From CAWCDJ01 sp963796675 (GTDB lineage Bacteria > Acidobacteriota > Terriglobia > Bryobacterales > Bryobacteraceae), in assembly GCA_963796675.1 (NCBI GenBank), contig CAWCMS010000008.1:558001-622000 (forward strand): a DNA stretch of 64,000 nucleotides. Reading direction: 5' to 3'. The position numbers and the translations under genes were made by a program. This document shows positions 44,609-55,937 of the stretch, in pieces. A model generated the notes under the pieces. The model made no database searches, was not told where the DNA came from, and saw only the letters and a program-made list of their open reading frames with translations. The first letter of the stretch is position 1. The number at the start of each line of letters is the position of its first letter.

Positions 44609-45445
44609 ATGAGCGCACACACCTCCCAAACCGAGCTGAAACTGATCGGAAAGCTGATCCTCGAAGGCGAGCTGCACTGCGAAACCGGCCTGCACGTGGG
44701 TGCGGGCAAGGGTTCGCTGGAGATCGGCGGTTCCGACAATCCGGTGGTCAAAGACGCGTTCGGCCGGCCCTACGTGCCGGGTAGTTCGCTGCGCGGCAAG
44801 ATCCGGTCGCTGCTCGAGCAGTCGTCGGGACTCGCCATCCCCGCCGAACTTGTCTACCTTTCGCGCCGCAAGGGGCAGGAGGTGCGCATTCACCAGAGCG
44901 ATCGGCCGGATGACGAAATCTGCCTGCTGTTCGGGCGGAACCCCGGTCGCATGGAGCGCGTGCAGGGCGAGACGCTCGAAACCAGCCAGGCCACTCCAGC
45001 TCGCCTCGCCGTTTTCGACGCGCCGCTCGATCCCGAAAGCATCACCGCGCAGATGCGTGAGAATCTCGACGACGAACTTACCGAGGTGAAGAGCGAAAAC
45101 GCCATCGACCGCATCACTTCGCAAGCCAATCCCCGGACACTCGAACGCGTGCCGGCGGGAGCGCGCTTCCGCACCCGATTCGTAGTGGACGTGCTGTGCG
45201 ATGAAGACGCGCCGTTGCTGCTTCGCGTGCTCGAAGGCCTGCGCCTGCTCGAAGACGATTCGCTCGGCGGCGGCGGCTCCCGAGGCAGCGGCCGGGTGAG
45301 CTTCTCCGGACTGCGCCTGATATGGCGCGGTAAGAACTACTACGCTTCCGGCGCTCCCGAGAAGGAAGTGGCCGCGGGCGCGACGCTTGGCGAGATCCAA
45401 GCCGCTGTCACCGAAGCCGCCTTCTCTTTTCTGAAAGAGGAGTAA
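44609..45445 (+). CDS. csm3: Csm3 backbone RAMP, predicted target-RNA nuclease
   Basis: A 278-residue RAMP protein that forms the backbone filament on the crRNA and cuts target RNA at six-base steps. The catalytic aspartate is in GGSDNPVVKD (D43), the equivalent of D33 in Streptococcus Csm3, followed by GRPYVPGSSLRGKIRSLLE. The Gly-rich RAMP loop is LGGGGSRGSGRVSF (about 220-233). The intact aspartate predicts RNA cleavage. It starts three bases after csm2, and its stop overlaps the csm4 ATG (TAATG) with GAGGAG just before. Confidence 0.92.
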   Translation: MSAHTSQTELKLIGKLILEGELHCETGLHVGAGKGSLEIGGSDNPVVKDAFGRPYVPGSSLRGKIRSLLEQSSGLAIPAELVYLSRRKGQEVRIHQSDRPDDEICLLFGRNPGRMERVQGETLETSQATPARLAVFDAPLDPESITAQMRENLDDELTEVKSENAIDRITSQANPRTLERVPAGARFRTRFVVDVLCDEDAPLLLRVLEGLRLLEDDSLGGGGSRGSGRVSFSGLRLIWRGKNYYASGAPEKEVAAGATLGEIQAAVTEAAFSFLKEE

Positions 45446-46584
45446 TGAACCCGGGACTGGTTGTAAAGCTGCGTCCGTCCGGCCCGTGGCGGATTGGCCC
45501 CGATTCGGGGTCGCGCAACCGCGTGGACGTCATCTACCATAGCGACTCGCTCTACTCGGCGGTCACTTCGGCCATGGCTCTGCTCGGCTCGCTCGACCCC
45601 TGGCTCGATGCCACGGCACGCGCGGGCGAACCCGCGGTCTGCTTCAGTTCCTGCTTCCCGTTTCTCGACGAGATTGGGTTCGTGGTTCCGCCGCGCACCG
45701 TCTGGCCGCCTGCCTCTCCTGCCCTGATGTCGGCGCGAGTGCGCTGGAAGAGTGCGCGCTTCGTGCCGCTGGGCATCGTGCAGGCGCTACTTTCGGGCGA
45801 GACGCTCAACCCGGACGATTGGTCGGTGGACGGACCGAGTGAATGCCTGGTTCCGGCCGGACGCCTGGGCCCCTTCCGCAGTTCGGTGCGCTGGGCCGCG
45901 GGAATCGACCGGCTGACCGGCTTGAGCGAGCGCCACTCCACGGCCTGCACGGAGTTCCGCCCGGGGGCCGGCTTGTGGACCATCGTTTCGTTCGCAAACG
46001 ACGAGGCGCGCGATCGCTGGCTCGAACCGGTGAAGGCCGCGTTGCGGCTGCTGGCCGATACCGGCTTCGGCGGCGAACGCTCGCGCGGCTGGGGACGGTC
46101 CGAATCACCCGAGTTTTTGGAAGGCTCTCTGCCGGAGATGGTTCTCGCTCCGCCGGCTCCAAAGGGCGTGCTGCAACCGGCTCCCGAACCCGAAGCAACG
46201 GCGGCGTCCGAAGATCCGCCTGCGGAGCAGAGCGCCGACCCGGTGGCCGAGCCTCCGGCGTCCGTGGCTCCAGCGTCCGCGGCTTCAGCCTCCGCTTCTC
46301 CAGCCGGCTCTCACTGGCTGCTTTCGCTCTTCACTCCGGGCGCATCGGACAGCGTCGATTGGGAGCGCGGCGATTACACGATTCTGGCGCGCGGCGGACG
46401 GGTCGAGAGCCCCGCGGGCTCCGGCGAACTCAAGAAACAGCTCCATATGGTAGCGGAGGGTTCGGTGCTGGTGGCCGCCTCCGGCCCTCGCGGGAGCGCA
46501 CCCGACGTGGCGCCCGAAGGCTTCGCCCATCCGGTCTTCCGCAGCGGCTTCGCCTTGGCCATCCCGCTGCCGGAGGTGGAATGA
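45445..46584 (+). CDS. csm4: Csm4, 5'-tag-binding RAMP with long Pro/Ala linker
   Basis: A 379-residue protein that caps the complex next to Cas10 and holds the crRNA 5' handle. The N-terminal RAMP half (VKLRPSGPWRIGPDSGSRN, YHSDSLYSAVTSAMALLG) ends in the Gly-rich loop TGFGGERSRGWGRSE. Then residues about 235-289 are a Pro/Ala/Ser/Glu-rich low-complexity segment (PAPEPEATAASEDPPAEQ), followed by the second RAMP half (HWLLSLFTPGASDSVDWERGD...). The usual Csm4 is about 300 residues with no such linker. It overlaps csm5 start at 46581-46584. Confidence 0.88.
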   Translation: MNPGLVVKLRPSGPWRIGPDSGSRNRVDVIYHSDSLYSAVTSAMALLGSLDPWLDATARAGEPAVCFSSCFPFLDEIGFVVPPRTVWPPASPALMSARVRWKSARFVPLGIVQALLSGETLNPDDWSVDGPSECLVPAGRLGPFRSSVRWAAGIDRLTGLSERHSTACTEFRPGAGLWTIVSFANDEARDRWLEPVKAALRLLADTGFGGERSRGWGRSESPEFLEGSLPEMVLAPPAPKGVLQPAPEPEATAASEDPPAEQSADPVAEPPASVAPASAASASASPAGSHWLLSLFTPGASDSVDWERGDYTILARGGRVESPAGSGELKKQLHMVAEGSVLVAASGPRGSAPDVAPEGFAHPVFRSGFALAIPLPEVE

Positions 46585-47729
46585 TGCGCTATCGGGCTAC
46601 CGTTCTGACTCCCCTGTTGGTCGGCGACGGCCGCAAGCTCAGTCCCATCGACTACATGGTCTGGAAGGACCACGTCAATGTGCTCGACCAGTGGCGGATC
46701 TTCCGACTGCTGGCCAAAGGTCCGCGGCTCGAAGGATACCTCGCCCAGTTGAAGAAGGCCGATAAACTGGATTTCGCTTCCTGGGGCGGCTTCGCGCAGA
46801 ACTTCGCGGGCAAGCGCGTGCCTTTTGAAAACGCGGCCTCCTCGAACTACTGGAATCGCGCATCGGGCGAGAGCCTGCACATCCCGACCTTTGCCGCCGG
46901 CCCCTCCGGCCCGTACCTGCCAGGCACGGCGATCAAGGGCGCGCTGCGCACAGGCATGATGTTCGCGCACTGGCGCGACGGCATGCTGCAGGACGTACGG
47001 GCCCGCGTGCAAGGCGAGCGCGTGCCGCGCCGTCCCGCCGAAATAGTCGAAGAGCAGGCGCTTGGCCCCGCTGGATCGAACCGTATGCGCTTCGTGAGCG
47101 CGGGCGATTCCAACACGGTGGCTGTGGCGCAATTCAAGATCTACCTGCTGCGGACCTCGACGCTCCAGCCGCGCGGTAACGCGCTGAGCCTTGGATGGAA
47201 GCAGAGCCCTCGCGGCGCGGTGGATGGCATGCGCCCCGACGACAGCACTCCCACTTTCGCCGAGATGGCGACGCCCGGCACTTCGTTCGAAGGCGATTGG
47301 GACGAGAAGACGTTTTTCCTGCAGCCCGACGTGCGGCGCTCCATCCGCTGGCCGGAGATGAGCCGCGGACGGATCTTCGAGGCGGCGAACGTGTATGCCG
47401 CCGGCTTGCTGGCGCTGCAGCGGCAATATGCGGCCATGTCCGGGCTCAATCTGCTCGACGAGAACCTGGCTGCACTCGAGCAACAACTGGCCGAGGCTCG
47501 CGAACGCGGCTCCTGCCTGCTGTGCCTCGGCTGGGGCGGCGGACTGCCCGCGAAAACCGCGTGGCTCGACACCACCAACGCCGATTACCGCCAAATCCTG
47601 GAAAAGTATACGATCTACAACCGGGCGTTGGCCAGCAGCCTGCCCTTCCCCAAGACGCGGCGCATCGTGTTCCTCAACAACAAACCGGCCTCGCTCGCCG
47701 GCTGGGTGGAACTCGCCGTCGAAGAATAG
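46584..47729 (+). CDS. csm5: Csm5 RAMP
   Basis: A 381-residue protein that caps the 3' end of the Csm filament. Family blocks are YRATVLTPLLVGDGRKLSPIDYMV at the N-terminus, GPYLPGTAIKGALRTGMM (about 108-125, the RAMP hairpin block shared with Csm3/Csm4), and LGWGGGLPAKT near 310. ATG 46584 is seven bases after GGAGG (46572-46576); ATG 46581 also possible. Last gene of the operon; it ends six bases before the convergent thrB stop, with no hairpin terminator visible in that gap. Confidence 0.9.
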   Translation: MRYRATVLTPLLVGDGRKLSPIDYMVWKDHVNVLDQWRIFRLLAKGPRLEGYLAQLKKADKLDFASWGGFAQNFAGKRVPFENAASSNYWNRASGESLHIPTFAAGPSGPYLPGTAIKGALRTGMMFAHWRDGMLQDVRARVQGERVPRRPAEIVEEQALGPAGSNRMRFVSAGDSNTVAVAQFKIYLLRTSTLQPRGNALSLGWKQSPRGAVDGMRPDDSTPTFAEMATPGTSFEGDWDEKTFFLQPDVRRSIRWPEMSRGRIFEAANVYAAGLLALQRQYAAMSGLNLLDENLAALEQQLAEARERGSCLLCLGWGGGLPAKTAWLDTTNADYRQILEKYTIYNRALASSLPFPKTRRIVFLNNKPASLAGWVELAVEE

Positions 47730-47735
47730 CTCAGC

Positions 47736-48641
47736 CTACGGCTCTTCCCTCACCTCGAAGCCGCAGGGCGCGATGTTGGCGTAGAGCGTCTCCGATTCGT
47801 GCCCATTGAGGTGGAAGATCTGACGCACCAGGTCGCACACGCCTTCGTACCCGCGTTCGAAGAAGACGAGAATCGACGGCCCCGCGCCGCTCAGCGCGCA
47901 GCCCAGCAGGCCGGGCGCGCGCAGCTTGAGAATGTCGTGCAGTCCAGGCACCAGCGGCTCGCGGTAAGGCTGATGAAAGCGGTCTTCGAGCGCCGCCGGA
48001 AAGGCCGTGGTCGACCCCGCGGCGAGAGCCGCAATCAGTAGAGAGGCGCGCTGCACGTTGAACACGGCGTCGGCCCGGCTGTAGCTATCCGGCAGCACCG
48101 AGCGGGCCTTCGAAGTCGGCAGGTCGAAATCCGGCACGACTACCGCCAGCCCGAAACGCTGCGGCAGGTCGAGCCGCACCGCGCGGGTCACCCCGCCCGA
48201 ATCGATCGCGCTCGCTACAATCGACCCGAGGGTGCACGGCGCCACGTTATCCGGATGGCCCTCGAGGCGCGCCGCTTCGTCGAGAATCCGCAGCGGTTTC
48301 CAGCGCAGGTCGAGCACCTGATCGGCGATCACCACGCCCGCCGTCAATGCCGCCGCGCTCGAGCCCATGCCCTTGGCAAGCGGAATGTCGTTGTGGATCT
48401 CGAGCTCGATGGGCGGCATCCCCGTGCCGTGGCTCTCCGCCACCGTCACCGCGGTTTGCCAGATCAGGTTGTCGTTCCCAAGCGAGATTTGGCGGGAATC
48501 GCGGCCGCTGGCGGATATCGCCAGTTGATCGCTGCGCCGGAAGCGGCAGGTCAGATACACGCCCAGCGCCAGGCCGAGCGCATCGAAACCGGGCCCCAGG
48601 TTGGCGCTCGATGCCGGCACCCGCACCGTGTACCAAGACAT
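47736..48641 (-). CDS. thrB: Homoserine kinase
   Basis: A 301-residue GHMP-family kinase. Motif 1 is VRVPASSANLGPGFD, the ATP-binding motif is PLAKGMGSSAAAL, and motif 3 is LGCALSGAGPSILVF. It phosphorylates homoserine in threonine synthesis. thrC and hom are not adjacent. It is the last gene of the minus-strand run with frr, pyrH, tsf and rpsB, 25 bases after frr. It converges with csm5. Confidence 0.94.
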   Translation of the reverse strand: MSWYTVRVPASSANLGPGFDALGLALGVYLTCRFRRSDQLAISASGRDSRQISLGNDNLIWQTAVTVAESHGTGMPPIELEIHNDIPLAKGMGSSAAALTAGVVIADQVLDLRWKPLRILDEAARLEGHPDNVAPCTLGSIVASAIDSGGVTRAVRLDLPQRFGLAVVVPDFDLPTSKARSVLPDSYSRADAVFNVQRASLLIAALAAGSTTAFPAALEDRFHQPYREPLVPGLHDILKLRAPGLLGCALSGAGPSILVFFERGYEGVCDLVRQIFHLNGHESETLYANIAPCGFEVREEP

Positions 48642-48666
48642 AAGATTCCTGAATCGAAGCGGAGAA

Positions 48667-49272
48667 TCAGCGGATTTCGAGGATCTCTTTTTCCTTCGAC
48701 TTGGCCGCCTGATCGATCTTCTGCATGTAGGTGTCGGTCAGCTTCTGGATCTCGTCATGCGCCCGCTTATCGTCGTCTTCCGTGATCTTCTTGTCTTTGA
48801 GCAGCTTCTTCACCGCTTCGTTGCCGTCGCGGCGGACGTTGCGCAGCGATACACGGTGGTGCTCGGCGGCTCCATGCAGCTTTTTGACCAGATCCTTGCG
48901 GCGCTCTTCGGTCAGCGGAGGAATCGGCAGGCGGATCAGCTTGCCGTCGTTGGCGGGGTTCAACCCCAGGTCCGACGTCCGTATGGCCTTTTCGATCGGG
49001 CCGATCTGCGACACGTCCCACGGCTGGATGGTAATCAGGGAAGGTTCCGGCACGTGCAGGTTCGCTAACTGGTTGAGCGGAGTGGGCGTGCCGTAGTAAT
49101 CCACACGAATGTGATCCAAAATCCCGAGTGACGCGCGTCCGGTCCGGATCGTAGCCATTTCGTGCTGCAGGTCCGTCACGGCTTTATCCATTCGCGTCTT
49201 GATATTCGCGTCGACCTCTTTGAGGTTCTGGAAGACCTGGCCGCTGGGTGCGGCTGGCTGTTCAGTTTTCAT
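48667..49272 (-). CDS. frr: Ribosome recycling factor
   Basis: A 201-residue RRF from ATG 49272. Conserved blocks are LQHEMATIRTGRASLGILDHIRVDYYGTPTPLNQLANL, in pieces, then IRTSDLGLNPANDGKLIRLPIPPLTEERRKDLVKK and EDDDKRAHDEIQKLTDTYMQKID. A 15-20 residue N-terminal extension (MKTEQPAAPSGQVFQ) makes it slightly longer than the usual 185. It splits post-termination ribosomes with EF-G. It follows pyrH, the near-universal order. Confidence 0.96.
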   Translation of the reverse strand: MKTEQPAAPSGQVFQNLKEVDANIKTRMDKAVTDLQHEMATIRTGRASLGILDHIRVDYYGTPTPLNQLANLHVPEPSLITIQPWDVSQIGPIEKAIRTSDLGLNPANDGKLIRLPIPPLTEERRKDLVKKLHGAAEHHRVSLRNVRRDGNEAVKKLLKDKKITEDDDKRAHDEIQKLTDTYMQKIDQAAKSKEKEILEIR

Positions 49273-49354
49273 AGCGCACGTATCCCAAATAACGATTATA
49301 CGTAGTAACCGGGCTGCCAGCGTACACGCGAAAGCCGTATCGCGTGGATCGCTG

Positions 49355-50062
49355 TTAGTGAATGATCGTCCCGACGTGCTCGCCCATCGCCATCCGCATG
49401 ATATTGCCCGGAACCGTGAGGTTGAAAACCAGAATCGGCAGCCGGTTGTCCCGGCACATGGCGATCGAGGTGGCATCCATGACGCCGAGCGCCTTGGCCA
49501 GCACATCCAGGTACGAAATCGATTCGTATTTCACGGCGTCCGGAAACTTCAGCGGGTCCTTGTCGTAGACGCCATTCACCCGGGTCGCTTTCGCGATAAT
49601 ATCCGCTTTGATTTCAAGAGCCCGCAGCGTCGCCGCGGTATCGGTCGAAAAGTAGGGATTGGAGGTGCCGGCGGCGAAAATGGCGATGCGCCCCTTCTCC
49701 AGGTGCCGGATGGCCCGCCGGCGGATATACGGCTCCGCCACCTGGTGCATCTCGATCGCGCTCATCACGCGAGTCGGAACGCCCATCTGCTCCAGGGCAT
49801 CGGACAGAGCCAGGGAGTTGATCACGGTAGCCAGCATGCCCATATGGTCCGCCGTGACACGGTCCATATTTTGTGCGGCGGCGGCCACACCCCGAAAGAT
49901 GTTGCCGCCACCCACGACCACTCCGATTTGGATACCGGTTGCCGCTACGTCCGCCACTTCGCGCCCCAGGCTTTTGACCCGGTCGGCACTGATGCCGAAA
50001 GGCGCGCCGCCCGCCAGAACTTCACCACTCAGTTTCAGCAGGATGCGGTTGTAGCGAGCCAT
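49355..50062 (-). CDS. pyrH: Uridylate kinase
   Basis: A 235-residue UMP kinase of the amino-acid-kinase fold: RILLKLSGEVLAG, VVVGGGNIFRG, MGMLATVINSLALSDALE, and GTSNPYFSTDTAATLRALEI, ending MAMGEHVGTIIH. It makes UDP from UMP. Its ATG directly follows the restored tsf stop (TAAATG), and it precedes frr; this tsf-pyrH-frr order is widely conserved. Confidence 0.96.
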   Translation of the reverse strand: MARYNRILLKLSGEVLAGGAPFGISADRVKSLGREVADVAATGIQIGVVVGGGNIFRGVAAAAQNMDRVTADHMGMLATVINSLALSDALEQMGVPTRVMSAIEMHQVAEPYIRRRAIRHLEKGRIAIFAAGTSNPYFSTDTAATLRALEIKADIIAKATRVNGVYDKDPLKFPDAVKYESISYLDVLAKALGVMDATSIAMCRDNRLPILVFNLTVPGNIMRMAMGEHVGTIIH

Positions 50063-50702
50063 TTACTCGGCGGCCGCCTGTTCGCCGCCCGGCTTCCGCT
50101 GCCGCGACGTCGCCCACCTTGAAGCGCGTGAAGCGAGCGATCGAGATGTTCTCTCCCAGCTTGGCAATCTTGGTCTTCACGATCTGATCGATGGTGAAGG
50201 TGGCTTCCTTGACGAAGGGCTGCTCGAGCAGGCAGACCTCTTCGTAGAACTTGCTGAGCCGGCCTTCGACGATCTTGTCGATCACCTTCTCCGGCTTGCC
50301 TTCGTTCACGGCGCGCGCCTTGGCGATCTCGCGTTCTTTTTCCAGCACCTCGTCCGGAACGTCCTCGCGCCGCAGATACCTGGGATCGGCCGCCGCGATG
50401 TGCATGGCGACGTCGTGCACCAGTTCCTTGAAATCGTCCGTGCGCGCCACGAAATCGGACTCGCAGTTCACTTCCACCAGCACGCCCAATTGGCCGCCGG
50501 CGTGGATATAGCTGCCGATCAGGCCCTGCTTGGTCACGCGGCCCGCCTTCTTGCCCGCCGAGGCGATGCCGCGCTTGCGCAGAACGACTTCGGCTTCCCC
50601 GATATCGCCTTTGGCCTCTACCAGGGCCTTCTTGCACTCCATCATGCCCGCGCCGGTGCGCTCGCGGAGATCTTTGACTAATGCCGCGGTAATTTCCGCC
50701 AT
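50063..50702 (-). CDS. tsf: Elongation factor Ts, apparent frameshift at the 3' end
   Basis: From ATG 50702: AALVKDLRERTGAGMMECKKALVEAKGDI is the EF-Tu-binding N-terminal domain, followed by core blocks GLIGSYIHAGGQLGVLVEVNCESDFVART and KFYEEVCLLEQPFVKEATFTIDQIVKTKIAKLGENI in pieces. The uninterrupted frame runs into pyrH and stops at 50022. One extra base in a GGGCGGC stretch near 50085 explains this: the repaired end reads GEQAAAE and stops at 50063, directly before the pyrH ATG. EF-Ts recycles EF-Tu-GDP. The shift is probably a sequence error. Confidence 0.93.
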
Positions 50703-50787
50703 AACTCTGTTTCTTGTTCCTTTTTGTTGCCGCTCCCCGGCCGTTCGGGCCTTCGCCTGCGAGCACCGGGGAACGGTCGAATTCTGT

Positions 50788-51702
<915 letters not shown>

Positions 51703-51838
51703 ACTACCTCCTAAATGTCTGGAGAGGACAAGGCCTCTCGGTTGTGTCTTCCTATCCCAGTTGCGCCGCCGCCGCGCGGTCCAAAGCGAGATTTGCGCCG
51801 GGGCGACGAAACGGAAGACCGCTGTTTATACGCACGTC

Positions 51839-51862
51839 GGGGCCGGGAGCTGTCCCGGCCCC
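51839..51862 (-). terminator. Hairpin after rpsI
   Basis: Ten-base perfect arms GGGGCCGGGA and TCCCGGCCCC with a four-base loop, 16 bases after the rpsI stop and 137 before the rpsB ATG. There is no T-run, so it may act as an intrinsic terminator of low efficiency, an attenuator or an mRNA 3' stabiliser between the rplM-rpsI and rpsB-tsf units. Confidence 0.5.
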
Positions 51863-51877
51863 GCATTGTGGGAACCT

Positions 51878-52277
51878 TTAACGCTTGGAGAACTGGAACC
51901 GCTTGCGCGCGCCTTTTTGGCCGTACTTCTTGCGCTCGTGCGCGCGCGGATCGCGGGTCAGGAAGCCGAGCTTCTTGAGCCGGCCCCGCAATTCCGCGTT
52001 GAACTCCACCAAAGCCCGGGAAATGCCCAGACGGGCCGCGCCCGCCTGGCCGGCGACGCCGCCGCCATCGGCGAGAATCAGCAGGTCGAACTTATCCACC
52101 GTTTCGGTGGCCGCCAGAGGCTGCCGCACCATCGCGCGCGAGCTTTCGGTTGGGAAATAGTTCTCGAATGCGCGGCCGTTGACCTTGAATCTCGCCCTTG
52201 CCGGGCCGAAGAAACACGCGAGCCACCGACTTCTTGCGGCGGCCCGTACCCAAATATTGAACCATCGTCGCTGCCAC
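51878..52277 (-). CDS. rpsI: 30S ribosomal protein S9, frameshifted
   Basis: The N-terminal part reads MVQYLGTGRRKKSVARVFLRPGKGEI from the frame of 52277; the rest reads NYFPTESSRAMVRQPLAATETVDKFDLLI...GISRALVEFN and the universal S9 end RKKYGQKGARKRFQFSKR in another frame. One base lost or gained near 52190 separates them. The start is placed at GTG 52277, ten bases after AGGAAGG; ATG 52265 is an alternative. S9's C-terminal lysine-arginine tail, which touches P-site tRNA, is intact. Since the gene is essential, the shift is very probably an error in the sequence. It follows rplM. Confidence 0.93.
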
Positions 52278-52297
52278 TAAACTCGTACCTTCCTCAG

Positions 52298-52729
52298 CTA
52301 TTTCACGGCCAGCGCGGCGGGCTTCTGCGCCGCGTGCGGATGCTGGTCACCCGCGTAGACCTTCAGTTTCCGGTACATCTGCTTGCCGAGCTTGGTCTTG
52401 GGGAGCATGCCACGAATGGCCTCTTCCACGATGCGCGTCGGCCGCGTCTCGCGCACCCGCTTGAAGCTGGTCTCCACCAGTCCGCCGGGATACCCGGTGA
52501 AGTGGCGATAGACCTTAGTCTCTTCTTTGCGGCCGGTGAGCCGGACCTTGCTGGCGTTGATGACGATCACGTGATCGCCGGTATCCAGGAACGGCGTATA
52601 GATAGGTTTGGTCTTGCCCATCAGCAGCATGGCTGCCTTGCTGGCAAGCTTGCCCAGAACCACGTCCTGGCCATCGATGACATGCCACTGGCGGTTAATG
52701 CCGTTCTTGGAGGGGAACTCGGTACTCAT
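52298..52729 (-). CDS. rplM: 50S ribosomal protein L13
   Basis: A 143-residue L13 with WHVIDGQDVVLGKLASKAAMLLMGK, FLDTGDHVIVINASKVRLTGRKEETKVYRHFTGYPGG and the signature RIVEEAIRGMLPKTKLGKQMYRKLKVYAGDQHPHAAQ, all in pieces. ATG 52729 has GGAGA eight bases upstream; GTG 52735 is also in frame. L13 starts the rplM-rpsI unit found in most bacteria. Confidence 0.96.
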   Translation of the reverse strand: MSTEFPSKNGINRQWHVIDGQDVVLGKLASKAAMLLMGKTKPIYTPFLDTGDHVIVINASKVRLTGRKEETKVYRHFTGYPGGLVETSFKRVRETRPTRIVEEAIRGMLPKTKLGKQMYRKLKVYAGDQHPHAAQKPAALAVK

Positions 52730-52793
52730 TGACACACGTCTCCAGCTATTTTTCGTTCAAACTATTAAGAGTACCGGGAGTGGCGGTTCGTTG

Positions 52794-52982
52794 TCAAATC
52801 GGGTGACACGCGGGAAACTGTTCTCCCGCAGCGGCTTGCTCCTTCCGCACAGGCGGATGTGCCTTCAAATACTCGCGGAGCACCTCATTGACCACTTCCG
52901 TTACGGTCCGCCGGCTATCCAGGGCCAGCCGGTTCACCGGCTCGCACACATCCAGATCCAGGCGGACGGACTGAATATTCAT
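52794..52982 (-). CDS. Small ribbon-helix-helix-like protein
   Basis: A 62-residue protein. Residues 1-42 fit a ribbon-helix-helix pattern: a short strand (IQSVRLDLDV) then two helices (CEPVNRLALDSRRTV, TEVVNEVLREYLKAH), as in CopG/Arc-type repressors and antitoxins. The remaining 20 residues are a Pro/Lys/Ala tail. No toxin-like gene is adjacent. It lies upstream of rplM on the same strand. The call depends on pattern only. Confidence 0.5.
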   Translation of the reverse strand: MNIQSVRLDLDVCEPVNRLALDSRRTVTEVVNEVLREYLKAHPPVRKEQAAAGEQFPACHPI

Positions 52983-53097
52983 GCCCGTACCCTCGTGCGC
53001 CCTTCAAAATCGATGGCGCCCACTCCCGGTTTTGTACCTATTATGACAAGGCGACGGCGAACGGCGAAGAGGATCTTTTGGACAGCGGGGAACCGCC

Positions 53098-53523
53098 TTA
53101 CTGCCAGAGCACACCCAGATTGGCAGGTGTCGTGAGCTTGTGGTTGCCGTCGCCGCTCAGCGTCGCGTTCCGTCTCGTATGCAGGCTTGCCTGGAACGCA
53201 TGACGCACCTGTCCGGCCTTGAAGTCCGTCTCCACCTGGACCAGCAGGCAGGCATAACTGAAGTCGCCGAGTTGCACCTGGAGGTTGGCGTAATTTCCGT
53301 CGGCCGTATAGTTCTGCAGGTCGACCCGCTTTCGCGAATCGGACCCCTGCTGCGCGAGCCGTTCACCTTGCACATTTCCCTGGCCGTGCCGCGCGATCGA
53401 GAAGAGCCCGTCGGTACGTTTGTGCAGGAGGATGTTGATGAGGTCCGTGCACTGTCCCTTTTGCGAATCGTTGGGCGCGGACAGGTCGGTGTTGACAGCA
53501 TTCTGAAGAGTAAGAACCGGCAT
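53098..53523 (-). CDS. Hypothetical protein
   Basis: From ATG 53523, 141 residues; the open frame runs further into uvrB but that part is antisense to real coding sequence. The protein has polar, beta-rich segments (TDGLFSIARHGQGNVQGERL, NYANLQVQLGDFSYACLLVQVETDFKAGQVRHAFQ, ATLSGDGNHKLTTPANLGVLWQ in pieces). No signal peptide and no recognised family. It starts 36 bases after the uvrB stop on the same strand. No good ribosome-binding site is seen before the ATG. Confidence 0.55.
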   Translation of the reverse strand: MPVLTLQNAVNTDLSAPNDSQKGQCTDLINILLHKRTDGLFSIARHGQGNVQGERLAQQGSDSRKRVDLQNYTADGNYANLQVQLGDFSYACLLVQVETDFKAGQVRHAFQASLHTRRNATLSGDGNHKLTTPANLGVLWQ

Positions 53524-53558
53524 GGGAGACAGGATATCAAGACCGGCGGCGTACCGTT

Positions 53559-55541
<1,983 letters not shown>

Positions 55542-55562
55542 GCTCTCAGGGTAGCAGCGGGG

Positions 55563-55892
55563 TCAAGTGATCAGCGATTCGTCCGGAACCTCTTCGAAAT
55601 CGAGCACGACCCGGCTTTCGGCCAGCGCCGCCCGGAACTCGTCTTCTCGCCCTTCGGCAATCGAAAAGACCCACGTCTCGCTGCCCAGCCCCAGGAAGCC
55701 GTTGTCGTTGCTCTCCCGCGAGCCTGTCCCTTCGTTCAGGTCTTCGGCAACGCCCAGGCCCGCCGGCTCCAGGATCTCGATGAACTCGGCGTCCTCCACC
55801 ACGCCGTCAGCGGGTGAAACCAGGGACACCGGGTCATCGGCCGGCTCGCCTTCCGGTGTAAACCGCTTCCGGAATGTGACTTTGTACTTCAT
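55563..55892 (-). CDS. Hypothetical protein
   Basis: A 109-residue acidic protein from ATG 55892 (MKYKVTFRKRFTPEGEPAD), with GVVEDAEFIEILEPAG, the Gly/Trp block FLGLGSETWVFSIAEGRE and an acidic C-terminus (VLDFEEVPDESLI). No signal peptide or known domain. It lies 21 bases before uvrB on the same strand and may be its first operon partner. Divergent from the heptosyltransferase gene. Confidence 0.7.
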   Translation of the reverse strand: MKYKVTFRKRFTPEGEPADDPVSLVSPADGVVEDAEFIEILEPAGLGVAEDLNEGTGSRESNDNGFLGLGSETWVFSIAEGREDEFRAALAESRVVLDFEEVPDESLIT

Positions 55893-55937
55893 CAAACTAA
55901 AACTGGCACTTCGGTCGCCACTGTTATTCTATGGACA

